Origin: a virus
Reading direction: 5' to 3' (one strand)
DNA: 34,474 nt
Virus record (IMG/VR): IMGVR_UViG_3300025695_000054
Coordinates: 1-34,474 of that record
Shown here: in pieces, positions 21,935 through 28,927 of the stretch
How positions within the stretch are numbered: position 1 is the stretch's first letter
Layout: each line of letters opens with the position of its first letter
The notes under the pieces: generated by a model
What the model was told of the DNA's origin: nothing
Seen by the model: only the letters and a program-made list of their open reading frames with translations
The model's database searches: none
Translations under genes and position numbers: made by a program

Positions 21935-22843
21935 CTAGTTGCCGTATTGCATACTAATCATTTTTTCGTGTAATACCTGCTGCGCTAAACCGTTTCTAAG
22001 GCCTTTATAACTATCAGGTAGTTGTTTGTCATTAATAGACACTTCTTCTTTATAAACGCCACCAGGTATAGACACACCGTAGTAAGTACCTATACCAGTA
22101 GCAGAATTAACAGACTCTAATACTTGAGATTGTGCAAAAGCGTTAGTAAATAACAGATTTGTACCTACAACAGATAAGGCTTTTTCTAACCGCTCTCTAC
22201 TATCTAGGTCCTCATCTGATTCCCTTCTCTCTTTATCTTCTTTTGTCTCTAGATCATCATCTTCATATACCGTATCATCAGGATTGTACTGGCTATTGTC
22301 TACATCCTCACCCGCATCGTAGACGTCATAACTAACTTGTACAACTTCTGGTACAGGTTGTTTGTATCCTGGACAGTTAGGGTCGTACTGCGGGTTATAG
22401 CAAGGATCTACCTTATAGGTATAAATCACATTAGCATTTTCTACTAACCCGTTTCCGTTTACCTCAATAGATCCTTTACCCCATAACTCTTTAGGCAAGT
22501 TACCTACAGGAACTGCTTTGCTAATCTGTGTGTTGTCTAGAGAGCCCGGTAACCAACTATCAACCTCTCTGAACACATATCCTTGACCTAATGCATTTTC
22601 GTTCTGTACAGCGACGTCTACACGGTCTTCTGTAGCCTTACGAATGTTATAAGAGTAAATAACGTTCTGTACTGTAAGTCCTGGAGGGCTAGGGAATACA
22701 TTTCCCATAGTCCACTGTAAACTACTGTCCGCTACAGCGTTACCTGTAGAGCCATAGTATGGCGTTATAGAATTAGAGTAAGAGTAGCAAGGCAGCAAGA
22801 GCACCAACGCTAATAGCACCTTTTTCTGTTTTACTAAGTTCAT
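21935..22843 (-). CDS. Secreted 302-aa protein with acidic linker
   Basis: The signal peptide is MNLVKQKKVLLALVLLLPCY and cleavage is probable near SYSNS. Mature parts: an N-terminal beta domain (LTVQNVIYSYNIRKATEDRV; GYVFREVDSWLPG), a two-Cys loop DPCYNPQYDPNCPGY, and a very acidic Asp/Glu/Arg linker (DDTVYEDDDLETKEDKERRE). A C-terminal helical region follows (RLEKALSVVGTNLLFTNAFA) with VLHEKMISMQYGN at the end. The first 71 bp overlap the end of the previous gene in another frame, where both frames encode hydrophobic sequence. It is the largest of the exported set. Function unknown; a surface or periplasm-spanning protein is possible. Confidence 0.7.
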   Translation of the reverse strand: MNLVKQKKVLLALVLLLPCYSYSNSITPYYGSTGNAVADSSLQWTMGNVFPSPPGLTVQNVIYSYNIRKATEDRVDVAVQNENALGQGYVFREVDSWLPGSLDNTQISKAVPVGNLPKELWGKGSIEVNGNGLVENANVIYTYKVDPCYNPQYDPNCPGYKQPVPEVVQVSYDVYDAGEDVDNSQYNPDDTVYEDDDLETKEDKERRESDEDLDSRERLEKALSVVGTNLLFTNAFAQSQVLESVNSATGIGTYYGVSIPGGVYKEEVSINDKQLPDSYKGLRNGLAQQVLHEKMISMQYGN

Positions 22844-23327
22844 CAGACTTCTTTAACTCTTCTTTGGTTTGTTCTACGTGAGTTTCCCAAGCTAGTTGTG
22901 CTTCAGGTCCTATCATACCCATGTAAGGACAAGGAGTTCCAGCATGCATCATAGCATCAAAAACTTTTGTATCTTGGCACATTACTGATACTGCAGCTAC
23001 TTTCATGCCCATGTCGTATAACGTCTTGGCGTTTTTAAGCCTCACACAGTTATCTTCTGTAAATGTAGTACCTGCACTAATACCTAGTATTTGTGTCTGT
23101 ACTGCGCCTGCTACACCGATAGTGCACAAGTCACTATTAGAATTGCTACCTATCTGAGGGGCAATAGCAGAGGGAGGTGGCTGCTTGATAGTAGTAGTCA
23201 TCTGCCCCTGCGTAGTAATAGTACTGTCATTCTTAGAATCTGTACGGATAACATCCGTATCTTCTTGTGCTAGTACTGTACTGCTAAACACTGTTAGTAG
23301 AACTAGGGTGGTAATACGTGCCCACAT
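22773..23327 (-). CDS. Secreted 184-aa protein with four cysteines and hydrophobic tail
   Basis: The signal peptide is MWARITTLVLLTVFSSTVLA followed by QEDTDV. The mature chain has a Thr/Gln/Pro-rich linker, then DLCTIGVAGAVQTQILGISA, EDNCVRLKNAKTLYDMGMK, AAVSVMCQDTKVFDAMM and TPCPYMG. After a charged helix it ends in GALAALLLLL, a possible C-terminal membrane tail. Four cysteines fit two disulfides. The NAKTLYDMGMKVAAVSVMCQ motif is familiar from marine phage hypothetical proteins. A strong AAGGAGA site precedes the start. It is the first gene after the endolysin, and it leads the exported set. Confidence 0.7.
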   Translation of the reverse strand: MWARITTLVLLTVFSSTVLAQEDTDVIRTDSKNDSTITTQGQMTTTIKQPPPSAIAPQIGSNSNSDLCTIGVAGAVQTQILGISAGTTFTEDNCVRLKNAKTLYDMGMKVAAVSVMCQDTKVFDAMMHAGTPCPYMGMIGPEAQLAWETHVEQTKEELKKSDELSKTEKGAISVGALAALLLLL

Positions 23328-23342
23328 GCTGCTCTCCTTAGA

Positions 23343-23786
23343 CTAGATATTTTCTAGCCTAGTCATTAATCGTTCCGCACGGTTACCTACTTGACGGTAC
23401 CAGATACTATCTCTGCCTTCTGGAGCTGCTTCTGCGTATTTACCAGCCACTAGTTTAGCATTAAAGTTTTTAAACTTGCTTAAGCGAGGACGTCCAAGAT
23501 TGAAGAGCATGTTGACCAAGATCTCTTGTACTTCTCCAGGAAAAACTTCCCATGCTTCTTTGTATAGCACAGAGCATTCACTGATGGCGGTTTGTAAGTC
23601 TTTTTCAAAGCATTCACGTACTCGCTCTTCACTGACTGGTGTCCCGACTGGTTCTCCGTGCTCAGGATCCGATTCAAGTACCAAATGCCCGACTCCGAAA
23701 GTTGCATATCCAAGATGGTCTTCGTAGATCTCATATACTACACCTTCATCAATCTTTAACTGCTCGTACACTGCTTGTTTGTTCAT
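23343..23786 (-). CDS. Endolysin, T4-lysozyme type (GH24)
   Basis: This 147-aa protein shows the GH24 catalytic pattern: Glu14 in LKIDEGVVYEIY, Asp23 in YEDHLGYATFGVGHL, and Thr29. Further down it has NMLFNLGRPRLSKFKNFN and a C-terminal IWYRQVGNRAERLMTRLENI that matches the T4 lysozyme tail. It cleaves the glycosidic bond between MurNAc and GlcNAc in peptidoglycan. There is no signal peptide, so release needs a holin. It overlaps the o-spanin gene by 38 bp and follows both spanins. In lambda the order is holin, endolysin, spanins, so here the order is reversed. Confidence 0.88.
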   Translation of the reverse strand: MNKQAVYEQLKIDEGVVYEIYEDHLGYATFGVGHLVLESDPEHGEPVGTPVSEERVRECFEKDLQTAISECSVLYKEAWEVFPGEVQEILVNMLFNLGRPRLSKFKNFNAKLVAGKYAEAAPEGRDSIWYRQVGNRAERLMTRLENI

Positions 23787-24141
23787 TGGTTGTTACCTTT
23801 CTGTAGTAAATAACTACTTGTTGTACTTCACGGATATAACGTTTAATTTCTTGCATGTTATATGACATAAGCTCGTAATCAGGAACAGACATAGCAAAAA
23901 ATACTACCTGTCCTTCTTTCTTTTCTAAATCTTTTATAAACGTATCTAGGTTTTTATTAGACACTACATACCAGTGCGGATCTTTTAAATCAATCGCTCT
24001 TGGCATTATTGGTTGTACTATCTTCCTTTCCACCGGCTTTGTTACTATCTGTACCTCCACCGGCTTCTTTGGCATCAAGCTGCAACCCGTCATCAAGAGA
24101 GTCAATAGTACGGCTATCATCTTCAATACTGTCGAAAACAT
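23749..24141 (-). CDS. o-spanin (Rz1-like outer-membrane lipoprotein)
   Basis: This 130-aa protein begins with a lipoprotein signal: MFSTVLKMIAVLLTLLMTGC, where Cys20 would be the lipidated residue after MTG. The next part is Pro/Val/Lys-rich (KKPVEVQIVTKPVERK), then AIDLKDPHWYVVSNKNLDTF, a region FIKDLEKKEGQVVFFAMSVP and the helix YNMQEIKRYIREVQQVV. It lies out of frame inside and beyond the i-spanin gene (152-bp overlap). This is the typical layout of two-component spanins, which fuse the inner and outer membrane. The mature protein is longer than lambda Rz1, so it may have an extra periplasmic domain. Function assigned by topology and position. Confidence 0.75.
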   Translation of the reverse strand: MFSTVLKMIAVLLTLLMTGCSLMPKKPVEVQIVTKPVERKIVQPIMPRAIDLKDPHWYVVSNKNLDTFIKDLEKKEGQVVFFAMSVPDYELMSYNMQEIKRYIREVQQVVIYYRKVTTNEQTSSVRAVKD

Positions 24142-24466
24142 TTTTAGTTCCTTTGTTAGCTCTTGTTTCTATTAAACTAGGCTTTGCAGCAGCTAGTTTA
24201 GTTAAGTTATGACGTTTAAAGATATCTAGGTACCTATTCATGTCTTCTTGTATCTCTTGGTTTCTTACCTGTAACTCGACTAGGCCCTGGGTCTGTAAAT
24301 CAAAGTCGTTCTGCAATGACGTTATAGCGGCTTCTTGTTCAGTAAACTTAAGTCCATACGCCTGATTTAACGCTGTAAGCTCTTTAATTTCCGCTTGGGT
24401 ACTTGTATAATAAAAATAGCCTGCTACACTTCCTGCAAGTATTATCCCAGCTAGTAGTTGGTTCAT
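23990..24466 (-). CDS. i-spanin (Rz-like)
   Basis: This 158-aa protein has a single N-terminal TM (residues about 4-20, LLAGIILAGSVAGYFYY). A coiled-coil periplasmic region follows (TQAEIKELTALNQAYGLKF to DMNRYLDIFKRHNLTKLA). After this comes a segment KPSLIETRANKGTKNVFDSI and EDDSRTIDSL, which recurs in phage i-spanins as I know them. The tail is Gly/Ser/Lys-rich and disordered. It is the first gene of the lysis/envelope operon, directly after the overlapping divergent promoters. It pairs with the o-spanin encoded partly inside it. Confidence 0.75.
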   Translation of the reverse strand: MNQLLAGIILAGSVAGYFYYTSTQAEIKELTALNQAYGLKFTEQEAAITSLQNDFDLQTQGLVELQVRNQEIQEDMNRYLDIFKRHNLTKLAAAKPSLIETRANKGTKNVFDSIEDDSRTIDSLDDGLQLDAKEAGGGTDSNKAGGKEDSTTNNAKSD

Positions 24467-24493
24467 AAAAACTCTCGAATGTTTAATTAGTAC

Positions 24494-24522
24494 TTGACCA
24501 TAATGCTACTATTATATACAAT
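24494..24522 (+). promoter_or_regulatory. Plus-strand sigma70-type promoter
   Basis: TTGACC (24494-24499), a 17-bp spacer and TACAAT (24517-24522). Transcription would start near 24529. It drives only the DUF6447-like gene. Confidence 0.75.
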
Positions 24523-24539
24523 TATTCTTATAATTTAAA
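24511..24539 (-). promoter_or_regulatory. Minus-strand promoter of lysis/envelope operon, overlapping the plus promoter
   Basis: On the minus strand TTTAAA (24534-24539), a 17-bp spacer and a perfect TATAAT (24511-24516). The two -10 boxes abut (24511-24516 and 24517-24522), so only one RNA polymerase can be bound at a time. Confidence 0.55.
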
Positions 24540-24566
24540 CCCCCTTAACTTCAAGGAACCATATAT

Positions 24567-24791
24567 ATGGAAAACCAAGAAAAAGCAACAATCACTTTAG
24601 ACGACAAAACTTACACAGTTGAAGACCTTTCCCAAGCAGCACAATACTGCTTAGGCCAGATTCAAGACCTACAACAGCAGGGCCAAATTGCTCGTGCACG
24701 AGTAGATCAACTAGGTATGGCAGAACAAGGTTTTATGCAGGCTCTTAAAGAAGAGATTGCAAAAAGTGAAGAAAAAGTTTTAGAAGATTAA
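24567..24791 (+). CDS. DUF6447-like 74-aa protein, only plus-strand gene
   Basis: The N-terminal strand pair reads ATITLDDKTYTVEDLSQAAQ. A helix follows (YCLGQIQDLQQQGQIARARV) and another (FMQALKEEIAKSEEKVLED). The ITLDDKTY-x-x-x-DLS pattern and 70-75 aa size match DUF6447, a small phage protein family of unknown function. It has its own promoter, AAGGAA eight bases before ATG, and a terminator just after. Its isolation from all surrounding operons suggests separate timing, for example early or regulatory expression, but this is inference. Confidence 0.8.
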   Translation: MENQEKATITLDDKTYTVEDLSQAAQYCLGQIQDLQQQGQIARARVDQLGMAEQGFMQALKEEIAKSEEKVLED

Positions 24792-24807
24792 TTCTTTTTT
24801 GTCTAAT

Positions 24808-24837
24808 AAAAAGCCCTAGCAAATGTTAGGGCTTTTT
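24808..24837. terminator. Bidirectional rho-independent terminator
   Basis: AAAAAGCCCTA (24808-24818) pairs with TAGGGCTTTTT (24827-24837): 11 bp, extendable by two pairs, with T-runs on both strands. It ends the plus-strand gene and the tail-fibre operon from the other side. Confidence 0.9.
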
Positions 24838-24855
24838 TCTTTCTTGTTTAGAATT

Positions 24856-25140
24856 TTACGCTGCAGGGCTTATGACGCCACAAGCAATTTTGTGACCTAC
24901 TCCGTTAGCTACTTCTTGTACACGCTCAAGGGTTAGCTCTTCATCATAGACACCGTCTACAAATACAACGTTAACACTTCGTTCATGTACACACCCAGAG
25001 TCTTCGCAAGTAAACCTTACTTGCACATCACGGACATTACTGTCTGTAACCTCAAGAGTTTCACCCTCGTTCTCCGGATCTGGCATTTCGTTAGTACGAC
25101 TGCCTGTAAATTCTTCTAATAGTTCAAATGTAATAGACAT
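24856..25140 (-). CDS. 94-aa protein at end of tail-fibre operon
   Basis: Reads MSITFELLEEFTGSRTNEMP, then RDVQVRFTCEDSGCVHERSV and NVVFVDGVYDEELTLERVQE. The end is VANGVGHKIACGVISPAA. The VRFTCEDSGxxHERxVNV pattern is frequent in small proteins next to tail fibres of marine phages, from memory. Two cysteines in FTCEDSGC suggest metal or disulfide. TAAGGAG lies right before the ATG and nine bases separate it from the previous stop. It is the last gene before the bidirectional terminator. It could be a fibre-associated subunit or assembly factor; function unknown. Confidence 0.65.
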   Translation of the reverse strand: MSITFELLEEFTGSRTNEMPDPENEGETLEVTDSNVRDVQVRFTCEDSGCVHERSVNVVFVDGVYDEELTLERVQEVANGVGHKIACGVISPAA

Positions 25141-25149
25141 AATATCTCC

Positions 25150-27813
25150 TTAGTTTTCTAGTGCATTAATTCGCAATTCAAGTTGTTCAATTTTTGTTAT
25201 GGCTTCTTGTAAAGCCGCTGTTAATAGTGGTACTATTTTACTCTGATCAATACCTTGATGTACAGGATTACCTTCTTCATCAATTTCATTATACTCCCCT
25301 ACAACTGCTTCAGGCACTACAGCCGCAACTTCGTGCGCTATAAAACCATCTACGGTTCTTTCAGGATGCTCAATAAAATTAAAACGTTTAACTGAAAGCT
25401 CCTGAACCCTGCCTAGGGCACTAGTCAAAGGTACCACATTCTCTTTAAGTCTGTAATCAGAAGATGTAGCGTATGTTGTAGTTGAATATGCGCGATAAAT
25501 TCTTCCATACCTAGTGCCATTAGTGCCGCTTACAAAGTCTACAAACGTAGCCCCAGAACCTCCTGTGCTTTCGTGTATAGTAATACAACCGTCTGCTGTA
25601 GTCCTTACGTCTAAACGTCCTGCTGTAGTAATAGACATTACATTAGAAGCAGCACCTGAGGGTCTAAACTGCAAAGCTCCTGATAGGTCATTTTCCTTAG
25701 TAGCAATGTCCCACTTAGTTGAAGTACCGTTCTTAAGCCTTAAGTACTTCCAGTAGTTAGTATTAGCGTCAATATCCATATGGTTGTGGGATGCGGTATC
25801 AGAAAGTTCCATTGTACCTGCTGCGGTAGACTTAAAATGGGTACCGTTGTCATAAAACAGGCCTGTATTATTAGCAAGGTGTATCCAATTTTCTACGTAT
25901 AAATAACCGTTGGTATTGTATTGCGCAATTCTATTAGCTCCCCCTGTTTTAGAAGGTTGTTGCCCATGTAGTAAGTCAGCATCTAATCCAGAGCCTGAAC
26001 CATCATTGCCCGAAGTCCATATTTTGTCCCAACCGTATTCTGTACCAGTTTCCGTTCTACGTACATAAAACCCTGAGTTGTTCCAGAAATTATGTGCAAG
26101 TTGAAAAGAATACTCACCTGAGTCACCCCAAGAGTTGCCCCTACAAGTAATCCAGTTGTACCACTCCGCAGTAGGCGCGTTTGTAGCTGCACTGTAAAAA
26201 TGAAAGCCTGAAACGTTATTATGAAAAGTACTAGTAGACCTGGATTTGTAGTTTCCGTCACCGTAAACAATGCGACTAGCTTGAATACCATCAACTGTAT
26301 CAGCATCTAAGCCAGAACCTGAACCGTCATTAGCACTATCCCAAAAAGTAGCCCAACCGCCCCAAGCTGCATCAGAAGTAGCGGTTCTATGCTTAACATT
26401 AGTCCCTGTGTAAGCTACTTGTTCTTGCCTATGACTGGCGTCGTAACTAGACCATTTAGCAATAGTGTTTACTACGTGCCAGCTATCCCCTCCTGCTCCA
26501 GTATTAGTGTTTTGCTGAAAATCCCAAGAGGCATAACGGTCAGGGTAATAACTAGGTGCTCTAGAAGCCCCACGAGTATCTGGAATATACACTTGTGAGT
26601 GGTAATGACTATCACTAGCTACGGTAGCTGTAATGCTAGCGTTAGCCGAGCCATCCCATGACACTGAGCCTGTAACATCACCTGATAACGTAATAGTCCT
26701 AGCTGTCTGCCATTTGGTTGCTGAACTAGCATTACCTGATAACGCCCCTACAAAAGTAGCTGCCTGAACACTTGCGTTATTAGTGCCACCATCAGAATCA
26801 AAGTGGTATCTACCAACTCCGTTTGCATCGTCATACCTAATGTAATCATTATTAGCAAACTTTATCTTATTACCGCTACCAATAGTTAGGTTTGGCACTG
26901 TGAGTGTGCCAGTCATAGTATCGCCAGTAACATTTACAAAACGACTATCTGACTCTGTTTCAGTATAGTATCTACCATCATGCGTATGACTGTCGTTAGC
27001 AACCGTAGCTGTTAATGTAGCATTCCCTAGATTAGTAAAAGTCGCAGAACCTGTAACATCTCCCGTAAGAGTTAATGTAGGATCAGCAGTAGCTGTGGTA
27101 GAAATACTAATATTGCTTGAACCATCAAAGTTTGCACTACCTGTTACAGCCCCTGTTAAAGCTATACTTCTTGTAGTAGTTAGTTTATCTGCGTTAGGAT
27201 GATAGTTATCATTAAATATACTATACTCCGTAGCCCCATAAACAGCTTTTGGATGATCGCCAGGCTTTAAACGTAAGGTGCGAACTTGGTCTGCAGTAGT
27301 ATCAAAATTTTGGTAAAGCTCAGTATATTTAAACGAACTAGACCAGCTAGTACGTACACTACCCGTTAATTTATCATCAGAGTTGTAAAAATCAATGCTA
27401 TTACCACTAATACTAGTGTTAGTATTTTTTAGTTTAATTTTACTACTAAAAGCTGATTCAATATATAATGGATGTTGAGATACATCACTTACTAATTGCA
27501 TCTTATGGGAGTTTGAATCTACATTCGTGCCAACCAGTACATTACCACCAAACTCTGCAAGAGTCACAGTACCATCATCTTCTACTTCAATAGAAGGAAT
27601 ACCTGATACATCATTTACAGAAAATATAGTGCCTGTTAAAGAATCAGATATAGAAAATAGCTGACCTGCCGAGCCTGAAAATGACAGTGTTCCGTCATCT
27701 AGGGTAGTTAATGTTACTGTATTATTATCACCACCAGTAAATTCAATCTTCGGGTCTGCCGTAGTTGATCCTCTGTTGGGTGTAATTAATATATTTTTAT
27801 CTGCGTCTGCCAT
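25150..27813 (-). CDS. Tail fibre with C-terminal S74 intramolecular chaperone (887 aa)
   Basis: The N-terminal part is Ser/Asn/Gly-rich beta sequence (SIEVEDDGTVTLAEFGGNV). The middle has fibre repeats: YHPNADKLTTTRSIALTGAV, RFVNVTGDTMTGTL, and KWQTARTITLSGDVTG. The fibre domain has several W-rich knobs (EWYNWITCRGNSWGDSGEYS; WDKIWTSGNDGSG). The last 103 residues form an S74 intramolecular chaperone with the Ser785/Lys790 dyad in SSDYRLKENV, plus the conserved FIAHEVAAVVPEAV. These domains trimerise the fibre and then cut themselves off before Ser785. The mature fibre is therefore expected to lose about 103 residues. It likely contacts the host receptor. Confidence 0.88.
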   Translation of the reverse strand: MADADKNILITPNRGSTTADPKIEFTGGDNNTVTLTTLDDGTLSFSGSAGQLFSISDSLTGTIFSVNDVSGIPSIEVEDDGTVTLAEFGGNVLVGTNVDSNSHKMQLVSDVSQHPLYIESAFSSKIKLKNTNTSISGNSIDFYNSDDKLTGSVRTSWSSSFKYTELYQNFDTTADQVRTLRLKPGDHPKAVYGATEYSIFNDNYHPNADKLTTTRSIALTGAVTGSANFDGSSNISISTTATADPTLTLTGDVTGSATFTNLGNATLTATVANDSHTHDGRYYTETESDSRFVNVTGDTMTGTLTVPNLTIGSGNKIKFANNDYIRYDDANGVGRYHFDSDGGTNNASVQAATFVGALSGNASSATKWQTARTITLSGDVTGSVSWDGSANASITATVASDSHYHSQVYIPDTRGASRAPSYYPDRYASWDFQQNTNTGAGGDSWHVVNTIAKWSSYDASHRQEQVAYTGTNVKHRTATSDAAWGGWATFWDSANDGSGSGLDADTVDGIQASRIVYGDGNYKSRSTSTFHNNVSGFHFYSAATNAPTAEWYNWITCRGNSWGDSGEYSFQLAHNFWNNSGFYVRRTETGTEYGWDKIWTSGNDGSGSGLDADLLHGQQPSKTGGANRIAQYNTNGYLYVENWIHLANNTGLFYDNGTHFKSTAAGTMELSDTASHNHMDIDANTNYWKYLRLKNGTSTKWDIATKENDLSGALQFRPSGAASNVMSITTAGRLDVRTTADGCITIHESTGGSGATFVDFVSGTNGTRYGRIYRAYSTTTYATSSDYRLKENVVPLTSALGRVQELSVKRFNFIEHPERTVDGFIAHEVAAVVPEAVVGEYNEIDEEGNPVHQGIDQSKIVPLLTAALQEAITKIEQLELRINALEN

Positions 27814-27827
27814 TGTGTTCTCAGTAT

Positions 27828-28007
27828 CTATATAGTTAGTTCATTATACTCTGAAGCAGTTAATTCATAAATAACTGGTTCACCATTAGGGTCTAATTCG
27901 TTGCTGTCAACAGCTAAGTAAAACGTAAGCCCTGTTTTAGGATCTGCAATTAATTCTGTCTCCACTCCTGGTAAAACTGTTTGATTCGTACTATTCCCTT
28001 GAGCCAT
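27828..28007 (-). CDS. 59-aa small protein overlapping the end of the previous gene
   Basis: Reads MAQGNSTNQTVLPGVETELI, then ADPKTGLTFYLAVDSNELDP and NGEPVIYELTASEYNELTI. AGGAGA lies eight bases before the ATG, one of the best ribosome sites in the window. The frame differs from that of the 325-aa gene, which runs 58 bp into it. It ends 14 bp before the S74 fibre start. Hydrophilic beta sequence, no known family. A fibre accessory or chaperone is possible because of its place between receptor-binding genes. Confidence 0.65.
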   Translation of the reverse strand: MAQGNSTNQTVLPGVETELIADPKTGLTFYLAVDSNELDPNGEPVIYELTASEYNELTI

Positions 28008-28927
28008 TTTATTTTTCTCCTGTTAAAAAAGGTTGATTTAATTTCTGTGTGGCTGGAAGACTTACTAGGCTTTGCTTGTACAAGCATTACGTTATCTATT
28101 AAGTACCTAGCAGCTTCTCCTCCGGACTCACTTCTATAGTTGTAGTTTCTAAGATTTAAGAACTTTATGTATTTAGTGCCGTACCTAAAAGGTGTACCAG
28201 AATTTCTATTTTCACCTGTAAACGGTGCTGTTGTATAAGTAGTCCATGTTTCCGGATAATTAGGCGAACCATGACAATAGTTATACGTTCCACCAGCAGC
28301 ACCCCTAGATATTGGAGTTCCTACAGGCAAAGTTCCTCCAAAATCCGGCAAAGCCCTATCAAGAGTCATCATCCAATCACCATTAGAATGGGAAACAAGA
28401 CCAGTATACCTAACGTAGTTAAACCTTGTGTATTCATGAGGCTTTCCATAGTCTGGGTGTGACGCAGGAAAAAACAGTACGTGCCTAAAAATACCATTAT
28501 TGTTGGTAACATCTGATCCTGTGTACCAACCTGATCCAGATTGTAAGTATATGACCGTATCTCCAGGAGCCGCAGCTCTTGACAAATATGTGTTTCCTAC
28601 GCCTCCACAATTCCTAAGATCGATAAAGTTCTTGTTTTTGTCATAGCAGGCAAAACCTAAATGACCTGAACCTAGTCTATTATTATAACTTCTTTGGTAT
28701 GTTTTTACAGATACAGAATGGTAATAGTACTTAGAGGTATCTACAGGTACAAACTCTTCACCTAAAAGTCCTGAACCCCTAACATTGTAGTCTACAGCGA
28801 AACAACCATCTCCTGATAGCTTGTCAGCAGTATACCAATTATACCCTGTAAAATTTTCATCAGTACCAGACTCTCCACACCCATTTCTGTAAAGACCCAT
28901 TCCTGCTTTTCCGCTATGCGCTGCCAT
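27950..28927 (-). CDS. 325-aa carbohydrate-binding-like tail protein, unusual C-terminus
   Basis: N-terminal MAAHSGKAGMGLYRNGCGES, then a jelly-roll-like block: GLLGEEFVPVDTSKYYYHSV, SGHLGFACYDKNKNFIDLR, VRYTGLVSHSNGDWMMTLDR. The core ends about ARYLIDNVMLVQAKPSKS. This order fits a carbohydrate-binding beta sandwich. The last roughly 20 residues (NRRKIKWLKGIVRIKQFYQE) are encoded in the ribosome site and start of the next gene and look non-native. A TTTTTT run lies just before. One extra T there would place a TAA directly in front of the AGGAGA. Start overlaps the previous stop (TAATG). Confidence 0.7.
   Translation of the reverse strand: MAAHSGKAGMGLYRNGCGESGTDENFTGYNWYTADKLSGDGCFAVDYNVRGSGLLGEEFVPVDTSKYYYHSVSVKTYQRSYNNRLGSGHLGFACYDKNKNFIDLRNCGGVGNTYLSRAAAPGDTVIYLQSGSGWYTGSDVTNNNGIFRHVLFFPASHPDYGKPHEYTRFNYVRYTGLVSHSNGDWMMTLDRALPDFGGTLPVGTPISRGAAGGTYNYCHGSPNYPETWTTYTTAPFTGENRNSGTPFRYGTKYIKFLNLRNYNYRSESGGEAARYLIDNVMLVQAKPSKSSSHTEIKSTFFNRRKIKWLKGIVRIKQFYQEWRQN

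Noticed and set aside
20619-23327. Curli-type secretion genes (CsgG/CsgF) as reported in some marine phages
   Set aside because: The setting is similar but none of the five proteins shows the CsgG or CsgF sequence pattern I know. I therefore do not call them so.
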